This document shows, one piece after another, positions 33,121 to 42,099 of a stretch of 64,000 nucleotides of DNA; the stretch's first letter is position 1, and every line of letters begins with the position of its first letter. The stretch spans positions 62,001-126,000 of the forward strand of contig CBDIHI010000009.1 of assembly GCA_965279075.1 (NCBI GenBank), written 5' to 3'. A model generated the notes under the pieces. It did no database searches. It saw nothing but the letters and a program-made list of their open reading frames with translations, and was not told the DNA's origin. Source of the DNA: SZAS-79 sp965279075. GTDB lineage: Bacteria; Pseudomonadota; Gammaproteobacteria; Burkholderiales; SG8-39. The position numbers were made by a program, and so were the translations under genes.

Positions 33121-35410
33121 GGATCGCCTTCCAGACGCGCTCGGGGGTGGCCGGCATATCCATCGCCGTGACCCCGCGCACCGACAGCGCGTCGATCACC
33201 CCGCCCATGATGCAGGCAAGCGACGCCGTGCATCCCGACTCACCCACACCTTTGACGCCCAGCGGGTTGGTCTTGCACGGCACCTCGTTGCGGGCCCAGC
33301 CGACCTGCGGCACGTCGTCCGCGCGCGGCAGGCAGTAGTCCATGAAGCTACCGGTGAGCAGTTGCCCGGATTCTTCGTCGTGCACGAGTTGTTCCAGCAG
33401 CGCCTGGCCGATGCCCTGGACGATGCCGCCGTGCACCTGCCCCTCGAGCAGCAGCGGGTTCACCACCACGCCGAAATCGTTGACTGCGGTGTAATTCATC
33501 AGCTCGATGTGCCCGGTGTCAGGATCGACCTCGACCTCGCACACGTGGCAGCCTGAGGGGAAGCTGTAGGCCGTAGGCTTGTAGAAGTCCTCCGCTTCCA
33601 GCCCCGGTTCGATCTCCGCCGGCAGGTCCTTGGCGTGCGCAGCGCGCGCGACCTCGACGATCCCCACGCGCCGGTCGGTGCCGGCAATCACGAACGATCC
33701 ACCCGCGTCGGACACTTCGAACTCGACGTCTGCCGCGGGCGCTTCGAGCAAATGGCCCGCGATCAGCCGCCCCTTCTCGATGATGATGCGGGCGCAGTGC
33801 ACGATGGCCGTGCCGGTGACGGTAGTCTCGCACGACCCCACCGAGCCTATGCCCATGCCGACCTTGTCGCTGTCGCCGTAGACATGGTGGATGCGCTCGA
33901 ACGGCAGGCCCAGCTGCTGCGACACCACCTGCTTGAACGTGGTCAGGTGCCCCTGCCCGTTGGTCGTGGCGCTGGTGGCGAGCGTAAGGTTCCCTTCGGC
34001 GTCGAAGGTCGCGCCCACGTGGCTTTCGTAATAGCCGTCGGGCTCCTGGTAGACCGACAGCCCATAGCCGCGAAGCTTTCCGCGCGCGGCAGACTCGGCG
34101 CGGCGCGCCTCGAACCCCTTGCGATCGGAAAGCGCGAGCGCATCGTCCATGTTCCTGCCGAACTCTCCAGAATCGAACACCAGCCCCACCGGCGTGGTCC
34201 ACGGCATCTGGTCGGGACGCACCATGTTCAGCCGCCGAAGCGATGCGCGATCACGCTTCGTCTCGCGCGCAGCCGCATCCACGAGCCGTTCGATCAGGTA
34301 GGTGAACTCGGGCTTGCCTGCGCCGCGATAGGCCGCGATCGGCACGGTATTCGTGTACGCAACGCGCGTGTGCGCGTGATAGCACGGCAGCGTATAGACG
34401 CCCGTCAGGCAGCGCGTGCCGCCGGTGGTGGGGATGCTGAACGAGGGCGCAGTGACGTAAGCCCCCGCATTGCCGACGATGCGCGCGCGCACGCCCAGGA
34501 ACCGGCCTTCTGTATCAAGCGCAAGCTCGCCTTCCATCAGCAGGTCGCGCCCGGCGCCGTCACCGAGGAAAGCCTCCGACCGGTCCGCGACCCACTTCAC
34601 CGGACGGCCCAGCTTCTTCGCGGCGAACAGTACCGCCACCTGTTCCGGGTACGCCGAGATCTTCAGGCCGAACGAGCCGCCCACGTCCGGCGTCAGCACG
34701 CGCAGCGCCTGCATGTCCGCAACGATCCCCGTCGATGCGACATCCGACTGGATCGCCTTGCTGCCCTGTGTCGGCGCATGCAGCGTGTAGCGGCCGCTCG
34801 CGGCGTCGAATTCGCCCGCTGCGCCGCGCGTCTCGATGGGTGCGGCGGAAACGCGGTTCACAATGAGATCCAGCCGCGTCACATGCGCCGCGCGCTTGAA
34901 GGCGGCCTCGGTCGCGGCAGCGTCGCCGCCCTCCCAATCCAACGCGAGGTTGCCGTTCGTATCTTCGCGGGCTGAAGGCGCACCGGCACCAAGCGCGGCC
35001 TTCTTGTCGGTCACATGCGGCAGGGCTTCGTAATCGACGAAGACGAGTTCCGCCGCATCGCGCGCCTCGCGCTGCGCGCGCGCGACCACCATCGCCACGG
35101 CCTCTCCCGCAAAACGCGCGCGGCCTTCGGCGAGCACCGGGCGGCCGGGCAGGCGCGGCGCGCTGCCGTCGCGGTTCTTCTGCGGCAGGACGACCTGCAT
35201 GAGCCCGATGCCCGCCGCGCCGATGTCGGCCGCGGTGTACACGCCGAGCACACCAGTCGCCGTCGCGGCCTGTGTCGTGTCTATCGACAGGATTCGCGCA
35301 TGCGGATGCGGCGAGCGCACGAACACCGCATGCACCGCACCCGGCAGCACCAGGTCGTCAATGAAACGGCCGGCGCCGGTCAGCAGCGCCTGGTCCTCCA
35401 GCCGCAGCAC
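33110..35410 (-). CDS. Molybdenum hydroxylase large subunit, CoxL/xanthine dehydrogenase family (copy 2)
   Basis: The protein has 766 residues from the GTG at 35410. It has RLEDQALLTGAGRFIDD, the cofactor loop GGSFGLKIS, AYRGAGKPE and the catalytic Glu in GVKGVGESG. It is a form II type enzyme like copy 1, with unknown substrate. Homology with copy 1 extends upstream of this GTG (IGQPV against IGKPV), so the true start is probably 5 to 17 codons further up, where only CTG or ATA codons are available. No small or FAD subunit gene is near. Confidence 0.88.
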   Translation of the reverse strand: MLRLEDQALLTGAGRFIDDLVLPGAVHAVFVRSPHPHARILSIDTTQAATATGVLGVYTAADIGAAGIGLMQVVLPQKNRDGSAPRLPGRPVLAEGRARFAGEAVAMVVARAQREARDAAELVFVDYEALPHVTDKKAALGAGAPSAREDTNGNLALDWEGGDAAATEAAFKRAAHVTRLDLIVNRVSAAPIETRGAAGEFDAASGRYTLHAPTQGSKAIQSDVASTGIVADMQALRVLTPDVGGSFGLKISAYPEQVAVLFAAKKLGRPVKWVADRSEAFLGDGAGRDLLMEGELALDTEGRFLGVRARIVGNAGAYVTAPSFSIPTTGGTRCLTGVYTLPCYHAHTRVAYTNTVPIAAYRGAGKPEFTYLIERLVDAAARETKRDRASLRRLNMVRPDQMPWTTPVGLVFDSGEFGRNMDDALALSDRKGFEARRAESAARGKLRGYGLSVYQEPDGYYESHVGATFDAEGNLTLATSATTNGQGHLTTFKQVVSQQLGLPFERIHHVYGDSDKVGMGIGSVGSCETTVTGTAIVHCARIIIEKGRLIAGHLLEAPAADVEFEVSDAGGSFVIAGTDRRVGIVEVARAAHAKDLPAEIEPGLEAEDFYKPTAYSFPSGCHVCEVEVDPDTGHIELMNYTAVNDFGVVVNPLLLEGQVHGGIVQGIGQALLEQLVHDEESGQLLTGSFMDYCLPRADDVPQVGWARNEVPCKTNPLGVKGVGESGCTASLACIMGGVIDALSVRGVTAMDMPATPERVWKAIHGR

Positions 35411-35457
35411 CGGCTGGCCGATGCGCAGCTGGCCGGAGGTCAGGGAGAGTTCGGTGG

Positions 35458-35916
35458 CTATCGGAACTTCTCCGCACAGGCCGCGATCTTCGCGTTGGTC
35501 GGCTGCTCGAGGCAGGCGCGCGCATCCTCGTTCGCGCGCGAACGGCGTCGCGGCGCGTCCGCCGCCGGCGCCATGGCGGGCTTCGCTTCGGCCACTGGGG
35601 CGGGGGCGGGCGCAGCGGCAGGGGCAGGTGCAGCAGCAGGCGTGGGCGCGACAGCCGCCGGAGCGGCTGGAGCAGCGGGGGCGGCCGCAGGCGTGACAGG
35701 GGCCGCTGCAATCGGCGCAGGGGCGGCCGGGGCCGGCGCGACAGGCTTGGGTGCCGCGACCTTCTTCGGCGGCGGAGGTGGGGGCGGCGGCTCGTTCAGG
35801 AACGTGTCCCAGGCAAAATAGCCCGCGCCCGCGAGTACCACCACGGCACCCACGGCCATCAGGACTGTCCGGCGTTCGAGCTTCGGCATTTCGATTTTCG
35901 GCAGGGCGATCGCCAT
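35458..35916 (-). CDS. Membrane-anchored Pro/Ala-rich hypothetical protein
   Basis: The protein has 152 residues. The cytoplasmic N-terminus is short, and one helix (about 17-36) is followed by a polyproline stretch and about 70 residues of Ala/Pro repeats. A small C-terminal piece contains two cysteines (ACLEQPTNAKIAAC). It probably spans or reaches across the periplasm. The function is unknown. It lies directly upstream of the molybdenum hydroxylase on the same strand. Confidence 0.75.
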   Translation of the reverse strand: MAIALPKIEMPKLERRTVLMAVGAVVVLAGAGYFAWDTFLNEPPPPPPPPKKVAAPKPVAPAPAAPAPIAAAPVTPAAAPAAPAAPAAVAPTPAAAPAPAAAPAPAPVAEAKPAMAPAADAPRRRSRANEDARACLEQPTNAKIAACAEKFR

Positions 35917-35946
35917 TCTTGTTTCCTCCCTCTCAGGTTGGGCGGG

Positions 35947-36657
35947 TCAGGCGGAGCGCAGCAAGGCGGATACGTCCGCCCCCGCCTTCAGGTCTTGCGG
36001 GCGCTTCGCGTGGCGGAACACGCGCGCGCCGGGACCGAGCAACAGCTTCGCATGATTTCCCTCGACCTTCACAAGGCTTCCTTCACGAATGCCGAGCACC
36101 GCCACGCGTGGGTTCATCTCGAGGAACTCGACGATACGGTCGTCGCGCGACTCGCCGCCGTGCCCCTTGAGCTTCTTCTCGGTGTAATGCGGATTGACTT
36201 GGAAAGGCACCAGGTTCAGCGCGCCAAACCCCTGCGGGTCGATCACAGGCATGTCGTTGGTGGTGCGGATGGTCGGGCAGGCAAAATTCGCCCCCGCGCT
36301 CCAGCCCATGTAGGGCATCCCCGCCTTGACCCGCGAGCGGATGGGCGCGAGCCAGCGGCGCGCGCGCGTCTCGGCAAGCAGCCGGAACGTGTTGCCGCCG
36401 CCGACCACCACGGCATCGAACTTCGGCAACGCCCCGGGGGTCGTCTTGTGCGCGCCGGTGACCACGTACCCCATCTGCGCGAAGCGCTTCCTTGCCATCG
36501 CCACATAGGCGTCGAAGGTGATTGTGACCGCGGCAAAGGGGACGAACAGGATCTTTTTCGGACCTTCACCGACGAGTTCGCGGACCAGCGGTTCGACATG
36601 GTCCAGCCAGCCGCCGCCGGCGTTGCGGGAATTCGACAGGAGGAGGAGCTTTTGCAT
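35947..36657 (-). CDS. pepE: Dipeptidase E (peptidase S51)
   Basis: The protein has 236 residues. The catalytic triad falls at the same positions as in the well-studied PepE: Ser120 in GWSAGAN, Asp135 and His157 in NPHYT. It cleaves dipeptides with N-terminal Asp in the cytoplasm. GGGNTFRL forms part of the active-site loop. The ATG at 36657 is followed by MQKLLLLSNSRN, the usual family start. Confidence 0.93.
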   Translation of the reverse strand: MQKLLLLSNSRNAGGGWLDHVEPLVRELVGEGPKKILFVPFAAVTITFDAYVAMARKRFAQMGYVVTGAHKTTPGALPKFDAVVVGGGNTFRLLAETRARRWLAPIRSRVKAGMPYMGWSAGANFACPTIRTTNDMPVIDPQGFGALNLVPFQVNPHYTEKKLKGHGGESRDDRIVEFLEMNPRVAVLGIREGSLVKVEGNHAKLLLGPGARVFRHAKRPQDLKAGADVSALLRSA

Positions 36658-36676
36658 CCTCCCATCTTACTAGCAC

Positions 36677-36892
36677 CTAATAGTGCGGCGGAATCTCGTC
36701 TCGCAGGCTGCGGGGTTCGGCCCCCGGGGACGAGGCTTCCACCTGGTCGCGCAGGGCCCGTAGCTCCCGTTCCAGCCGGTCGATGTGCTGCTGCTGCCGG
36801 TAGACGGTGTTGTTCAGCGCGTCCAGCAGGTCCTCGGACAGCACGAGCTTGGCCTCGATCTCGGCAAGGCGGGCCTCCGCTTCGGCGCTCAC
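36677..36892 (-). CDS. slyX: SlyX family protein
   Basis: The protein has 71 residues, with an N-terminal coiled coil (AEARLAEIEAKLVLSEDLLDALNNTVYRQQQHIDRLE) and the SlyX C-terminal end RDEIPPHY. The role is unknown. Its ATG overlaps the stop of icmF by 4 bases, so it is coupled to the mutase gene. Confidence 0.9.
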   Translation of the reverse strand: MSAEAEARLAEIEAKLVLSEDLLDALNNTVYRQQQHIDRLERELRALRDQVEASSPGAEPRSLRDEIPPHY

Positions 36893-39800
36893 ATGCTGCG
36901 CCGGTACTGTCCGCCGACCTCGAACAGCGCGTGAGTGATCTGCCCGAGCGAACAGACGCGCACCGCGTCCACCAGCACCGCGAAGACGTTCTCGTTCGCG
37001 ATGACGGCCTGCTTCAGGCGTTCGAGCATCGGGCCGGACGCCTTCGCGTGCTTCGCGTGGAACTCGCGCAGGCGCTTCAGCTGCGACTGCTTTTCGTCGT
37101 CCGTGGACCGGATCAGCTCGATGCGTTGCGGGGTGTCCTCCGCATGCGGGTTGCGGAAGGTGTTCACGCCGATGATGGGGTAGGAGCCGTCGTGCTTCCT
37201 GTGCTCATAGACCATCGACTCCTCCTGGATCTTGCCGCGCTGGTAGCCGGTCTCCATCGCACCGAGCACGCCGCCGCGGGCGGAGATCGCCTCGAACTCC
37301 TTCAGCACGGCCTCCTCCACGAGGTCGGTCAGCTCGTCGATGATGAAGGCCCCCTGGTTGGGGTTCTCGTTCTTCGCGAGGCCCCATTCGCGGTTGATGA
37401 TCATCTGGATGGCCATCGCGCGGCGCACGGAGTCCTCGGTAGGCGTGGTGATCGCCTCGTCATAGGCGTTGGTGTGCAGCGAATTGGTGTTGTCGTAGGT
37501 CGACACCAGCGCCTGCAGCGTCGTGCGGATGTCGTTGAACGAGATCTCCTGCGCGTGAAGTGAGCGCCCGGACGTCTGCGAATGGAACTTGAGTTTCTGC
37601 GAACGCTCGTTCGCGCCATAGCGGTTCTTCATGGCCACGGCCCAGATGCGCCGCGCCACGCGGCCGATGACCGTGTATTCCGGATCCATGCCGTAGGAGA
37701 AGAAGAACGACAGGTTCGGCGCGAAGTCGTCGATGTGCATGCCGCGCGCAAGGTAGGTCTCGACGAACGTGAAGCCGTTGGAGAGCGTGAACGCGAGCTG
37801 GCTGATCGGGTTCGCCCCGGCCTCGGCGATGTGGTATCCCGAGATCGACACCGAGTAGAAGTTACGCACCTGGTGGTGCACGAAATACTCCTGGATGTCG
37901 CCCATGACCTTGAGCGAGAACTCGGTCGAGAAGATGCAGGTGTTCTGGCCCTGGTCCTCCTTGAGGATGTCGGCCTGCACGGTGCCGCGCACCGTGGCCA
38001 GCGTCCACTCGCGGATCTTCCCGTGCTCGTCCTCGGTGGGGTCGCGCCCGTTGTCCTTCCTGAACTTGTCGACCTGCTGGTCGATTGCGGTGTTGAAGAA
38101 CATCGCGAGGATGGTGGGCGCGGGACCGTTGATCGTCATCGACACCGAGGTGTTCGGGTCGGTCAGGTCGAAACCCGAGTACAGCACCTTCATGTCTTCC
38201 AGCGTGGCGATCGACACGCCGGAGTTGCCGACCTTGCCGTAGATGTCGGGCCGCTCGTCGGGCTCGAAGCCGTACAGGGTCACCGAATCGAAGGCCGTGG
38301 ACAATCGTTTCGCCGGCATGTCCTTCGACAGCAAATGGAAGCGCTTGTTGGTGCGGAACGGGTCGCCCTCGCCCGCGAACATTCGCGTCGGGTCCTCGTT
38401 CTCGCGCTTGAACGCGAACACGCCCGAAGTGAACGGAAACGACCCCGGCACGTTCTCTCGCATCTGCCAACGCAGGATCTCGCCCTGGTCCTGGTACTTC
38501 GGCAGCGCGACCTTGGGCACCTGGGTTCCGGACAGTGACGTGGAGGTGAGCTTGGTGCGAAGCTCCTTATCGCGGATCTTCACGACGTACTCTTCGCCCG
38601 AATAGGCCTTGAGGGTGTCCGGCCACATATCGAGCAGCTTCTTGGAGCGGGCATCGAGCATACGGTCACGCTCGTCGATCAGGGCGTCGATCGCCGCGTT
38701 GACCTTGCCCCCGAGCATGGCCCTGGTGCCGGCGAGCTGCTGGCGCTCGCGCGCGATGCGCGCCTGCTCTTCGGCGTGCGCAAGGTAGCCGCGCACGCAT
38801 TCGGCGATCTCGGCGAGATACCTCGAACGCTGCGCGGGAATCACCACGTTCACGCCCGAGGCGGTCTTGCCGGCCACCTTCGGCAGCTTGCCGGCGGAGG
38901 GCTTGAGGCCGAATCCGGAGAGTTTCTCCACCAGCCCCTGGTACAGCGCCGTCACGCCGTCGTCGTTGAAGCGCGAGGCGATCGTGCCATAGACCGGCAT
39001 TGTGTCGGGCGACTGCGTGAAGGCCTCTCGGTTCCTCTGGACCTGTTTCCTGACGTCCCGCAGCGCGTCCTCGGCGCCCTTGCGGTCGAACTTGTTGATC
39101 GCGACGAAGTCGGCAAAGTCGAGCATGTCGATCTTCTCGAGCTGGCTCGCGGCACCGAACTCCGGCGTCATCACGTAAAGCGAGGCATTGACATGCGGCA
39201 CGATGGCCGCGTCGCCCTGGCCGATGCCGGAAGTCTCGACGATCACGAGGTCGAACCCCGCCACGCGGCACGCGGCGATCACATCCGGCAGGCAGACGGC
39301 GATCTCGGCGCCCGAAGCGCGCGTCGCAAGGGAGCGCATGTAGACGTTGGCCGACTGGATCGCGTTCATGCGGATGCGATCTCCCAACAGCGCCCCGCCG
39401 GTCTTCCTGCGCGAGGGGTCGACCGCGATCACGGCGATCTTCAGCTTGTCGTCCTGGTCGAGGCGGAAACGCCGCACGATCTCGTCGGTGATCGAGGACT
39501 TGCCGGCGCCGCCGGTACCCGTGATGCCGAGCGCCGGGACGGCCGTCGCGGCGGCGTCCTTCGCGAGGGCGTCCCTGAGCTTCGCGTCCAGCGTGCCGGC
39601 CTCGATCGCGGTGATCATCTGCGACAGGGCGCGCCGGTCGCCCGACTTGACGGCCGCGAGGTCCTTCGGGGCGTGCTGCGCGGTATCGAAGTCGCAGCGC
39701 GCAAGCATGTCGTTGATCATGCCCTGCAGGCCCATCTTCTGGCCGTCCTCGGGCGAGTAGATGCGCTCCACGCCGTAGGCCTGCAACTCGGCGATCTCCT

Positions 39801-40137
39801 CGGCCACGATCACGCCGCCGCCGCCGCCGAACACCCTGATGCGCTCGCCGCCGCGCGCCTTCAGCAGGTCGATCATGTACTTGAAGTATTCGATGTGCCC
39901 GCCCTGGTAGGACGACACCGCCAGGCCCTGCACGTCCTCCTGCAGCGCGGCGGTCACGACCTCGTCCACCGAGCGGTTGTGCCCCAGGTGGATCACCTCC
40001 ACGCCCGAGGCCTGCAGGATGCGCCGCATGATGTTGATCGACGCGTCGTGGCCGTCGAAGAGGCTGGCCGCGGTGACGAAGCGGATCTTGTGCTTCGCCT
40101 TGTAGACGAGGTTCTTCGAGTCGCTGAGGTTGGTCAT
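36889..40137 (-). CDS. icmF: Fused isobutyryl-CoA mutase with G-protein chaperone
   Basis: The protein has 1082 residues with the fused order of IcmF. A B12 domain comes first (about 17-150, DGHDASINIMRR and FGGGGGVIV). A MeaI-like GTPase follows (about 200-430, GGAGKSS, VETSGIGQGD, NKFD). The mutase barrel is C-terminal (about 530-1082). It interconverts isobutyryl-CoA and n-butyryl-CoA, or related branched acyl-CoAs, and its own GTPase loads and repairs the cofactor. A LiuR-like palindrome about 80 bases upstream fits control by a branched-chain-catabolism regulator. The true acyl substrate may differ. Confidence 0.93.
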   Translation of the reverse strand: MTNLSDSKNLVYKAKHKIRFVTAASLFDGHDASINIMRRILQASGVEVIHLGHNRSVDEVVTAALQEDVQGLAVSSYQGGHIEYFKYMIDLLKARGGERIRVFGGGGGVIVAEEIAELQAYGVERIYSPEDGQKMGLQGMINDMLARCDFDTAQHAPKDLAAVKSGDRRALSQMITAIEAGTLDAKLRDALAKDAAATAVPALGITGTGGAGKSSITDEIVRRFRLDQDDKLKIAVIAVDPSRRKTGGALLGDRIRMNAIQSANVYMRSLATRASGAEIAVCLPDVIAACRVAGFDLVIVETSGIGQGDAAIVPHVNASLYVMTPEFGAASQLEKIDMLDFADFVAINKFDRKGAEDALRDVRKQVQRNREAFTQSPDTMPVYGTIASRFNDDGVTALYQGLVEKLSGFGLKPSAGKLPKVAGKTASGVNVVIPAQRSRYLAEIAECVRGYLAHAEEQARIARERQQLAGTRAMLGGKVNAAIDALIDERDRMLDARSKKLLDMWPDTLKAYSGEEYVVKIRDKELRTKLTSTSLSGTQVPKVALPKYQDQGEILRWQMRENVPGSFPFTSGVFAFKRENEDPTRMFAGEGDPFRTNKRFHLLSKDMPAKRLSTAFDSVTLYGFEPDERPDIYGKVGNSGVSIATLEDMKVLYSGFDLTDPNTSVSMTINGPAPTILAMFFNTAIDQQVDKFRKDNGRDPTEDEHGKIREWTLATVRGTVQADILKEDQGQNTCIFSTEFSLKVMGDIQEYFVHHQVRNFYSVSISGYHIAEAGANPISQLAFTLSNGFTFVETYLARGMHIDDFAPNLSFFFSYGMDPEYTVIGRVARRIWAVAMKNRYGANERSQKLKFHSQTSGRSLHAQEISFNDIRTTLQALVSTYDNTNSLHTNAYDEAITTPTEDSVRRAMAIQMIINREWGLAKNENPNQGAFIIDELTDLVEEAVLKEFEAISARGGVLGAMETGYQRGKIQEESMVYEHRKHDGSYPIIGVNTFRNPHAEDTPQRIELIRSTDDEKQSQLKRLREFHAKHAKASGPMLERLKQAVIANENVFAVLVDAVRVCSLGQITHALFEVGGQYRRSM

Positions 40138-40218
40138 GGCAGGCCCCGTGGGAACAGGTAGGTGCGCCGGAAAGCCGCAAGTCTAGCGCGGGGCGGCTCC
40201 GGGCCCGCTGGAATGCTA

Positions 40219-40236
40219 GTTGACGTTTACGTCAAC
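40219..40236. promoter_or_regulatory. LiuR/MerR-like inverted repeat upstream of icmF
   Basis: GTTGACG and CGTCAAC form an inverted repeat around TTTA. The form resembles the known TTGACGTTTACGTCAA-type site of MerR-family regulators of branched-chain amino acid degradation. It lies 82 bases before the icmF start, and a further half-site CGTCAA follows. Confidence 0.6.
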
Positions 40237-40254
40237 GTCAATAACCCTCGCCCG

Positions 40255-41043
40255 CTAATCCCTGTAGGACGGGTCCTTCGTGTCGACGATCCTCTGCATC
40301 GCGGCAAAGACATCCTCGCAGACGCGCTTCTCCCCCGGCCCGGATTCGCGCACGGTCTGCTCGAACACCTTCGAATCGATCGGCTGCAGCGGTCCCGCCG
40401 ACGACGAGGCGATCTGGATGTCGCAGGCGCGCTGCAGCGTCCACAGCATCATGAACGCCTCCGGCAGCGTCGGCCCCCAGGACAGCAGCCCGTGGTTGCG
40501 CAGGATCACCGCGCGCTTCGCGCCGATGTCGCGCACCATGCGCTCCCGCTCGGCGGGCTCGACGGTAATGCCCTCGAAATCGTGGTACGCGACGCCGCCG
40601 TGCAGTTGCGCGGCGTAGAAGTTGGTCGGCGACAGGCCGTCCTTCAGGCAGGCCACGGCCATGCCGGTGGTGGTGTGCGTGTGCATCACGCAGTGCGCCT
40701 CGGGGATCGCGCCGTGGATCGCGCTGTGCGTGACGAACCCGGCGCGGTTCACCGGCCACTGCGACTCGCGCAGCGGGTTGCCGTCGATGTCGATCAGCAC
40801 GAGGTTGGAAGCCGTGACCTCGCGGTAATGCAGGCCGAAGGGGTTGATCAGGAACTGCGCCGGCTCGCCCCCGGCCGCGCCGGGCACCCGCAGCGTGATG
40901 TGGTTGAAGATCATCTCGACCCAGCCGAGGTGCTCGAAGATGCGGTAGCAGGCCGCGAGCTGAACGCGGGCCTTCCACTCCGCTTCGCCGACCGGGAATT
41001 CGGCGGATTTCCTTGCGGCGCCGCCCTGCAGGTAGATCGTCAT
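40255..41043 (-). CDS. Class II aldolase/adducin family protein
   Basis: The protein has 262 residues. Zn-ligand motifs HTHTTTGMA and RNHGLLSWG are present, with NHITLRVPG near the N-terminus. Members cleave or decarboxylate sugar phosphates or hydroxy acids. No clear substrate is visible. The ATG at 41043 has GAGG seven bases upstream; the frame continues further back without a signal. It lies downstream of the icmF operator region, transcribed in the same direction. Confidence 0.9.
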   Translation of the reverse strand: MTIYLQGGAARKSAEFPVGEAEWKARVQLAACYRIFEHLGWVEMIFNHITLRVPGAAGGEPAQFLINPFGLHYREVTASNLVLIDIDGNPLRESQWPVNRAGFVTHSAIHGAIPEAHCVMHTHTTTGMAVACLKDGLSPTNFYAAQLHGGVAYHDFEGITVEPAERERMVRDIGAKRAVILRNHGLLSWGPTLPEAFMMLWTLQRACDIQIASSSAGPLQPIDSKVFEQTVRESGPGEKRVCEDVFAAMQRIVDTKDPSYRD

Positions 41044-41145
41044 TGCATATCCTCGTTTGTCCCGCCGTGCTGCGGTGCAGTCTAGCGCTAAGCCCCGGCG
41101 CAAGCCAGAATCCGCCCCACAACTACAAAACTGGAGGAGACAAGG

Positions 41146-42099
41146 ATGAAGCGCTTGTTATTTTCGCTCGCGGCGGCCCTGCTGGCCCTGCCGGCCGCGG
41201 CCCAGCCTTACCCGGCGAAGCCGATCCGGCTGGTCGTGCCCTTCCCGGCCGGCGGCGCGGCCGACATCGCGGCGCGCATCGTCACCAAGCCGCTTTCCGA
41301 AGTGCTCGGCCAGGCGATCATCGTCGACAACAAGGGCGGCGCGGACGGCGCGATCGCCGGGCTGGATGTCATGAAGGCCGCGCCTGACGGCTACACGCTG
41401 CTGTTCGCGACGAACACCGGGCTGTGCGCGGCACCCACGCTGCGCAAGACCCCGCCCTACGACCCGGTGGCGGACTTCACGCCGGTTTCGCAGGTGGGCA
41501 AGTTCGGGTTTTTCCTGTTCACGCATTCGAGCGTGCCGGCGAAGTCGGTCAAGGAACTCCTCGACTACATCCGCGCCAACCCCGGCAAGCTGAACTACGG
41601 CACCGGCAACAGCACGAGCATCGTGACCACGGCGCAGCTCGCCATGCTCGAGAAGCTCAACGTCATGCATATCCCCTACAAGGGCGATGCGCCGCTGTCG
41701 AACGACCTCGTCGCCGGTCGCGTGCAGATGGCGATCGGCACACCGGGCACCGCGATCCAGCATGCGAAGGACGGCAAGCTCCGGGTGCTGGCGACGCTGC
41801 TGCCCACGCGCAGCCCGCTCGCGCCCGACGCCCCGACTATGGCCGAGGCCGGCGTGCCGAACCTGTCGATCGTGTCGTGGGGCGGACTGTTCGGGCCGGC
41901 GAAGCTGCCGAAGGACGTCGTCGACCGCGTAGCCAGGGCGACCGCCACGGTGCTCGCGCGCCGCGACGTTCTCGACCAACTTGATCGTCTCGCCTTCGAA
42001 GGCAAGAGCTCGACGCCCGAGGAGCTGGGCGCCTTCCTGAAAGAGCAGCTCGAAGTCTGGCGAAAGACGGTGAAGGACGTCGGGATCGTGCCGGACTAG
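41146..42099 (+). CDS. Bug/TctC substrate-binding protein (copy 2)
   Basis: The protein has 317 residues with signal peptide MKRLLFSLAAALLALPAAA. Family motifs IRLVVPFPAGGAADI, PDGYTLLFAT, MHIPYKG and PTMAEAGVP are clear. A strong ribosome site (GGAGGAGACAAGG) precedes the ATG at 41146. It sits between the aldolase-family and ACMSD-like genes and may bind their aromatic or keto-acid substrate. Membrane components are absent nearby. Its end overlaps the convergent hydrolase gene. Confidence 0.93.
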   Translation: MKRLLFSLAAALLALPAAAQPYPAKPIRLVVPFPAGGAADIAARIVTKPLSEVLGQAIIVDNKGGADGAIAGLDVMKAAPDGYTLLFATNTGLCAAPTLRKTPPYDPVADFTPVSQVGKFGFFLFTHSSVPAKSVKELLDYIRANPGKLNYGTGNSTSIVTTAQLAMLEKLNVMHIPYKGDAPLSNDLVAGRVQMAIGTPGTAIQHAKDGKLRVLATLLPTRSPLAPDAPTMAEAGVPNLSIVSWGGLFGPAKLPKDVVDRVARATATVLARRDVLDQLDRLAFEGKSSTPEELGAFLKEQLEVWRKTVKDVGIVPD

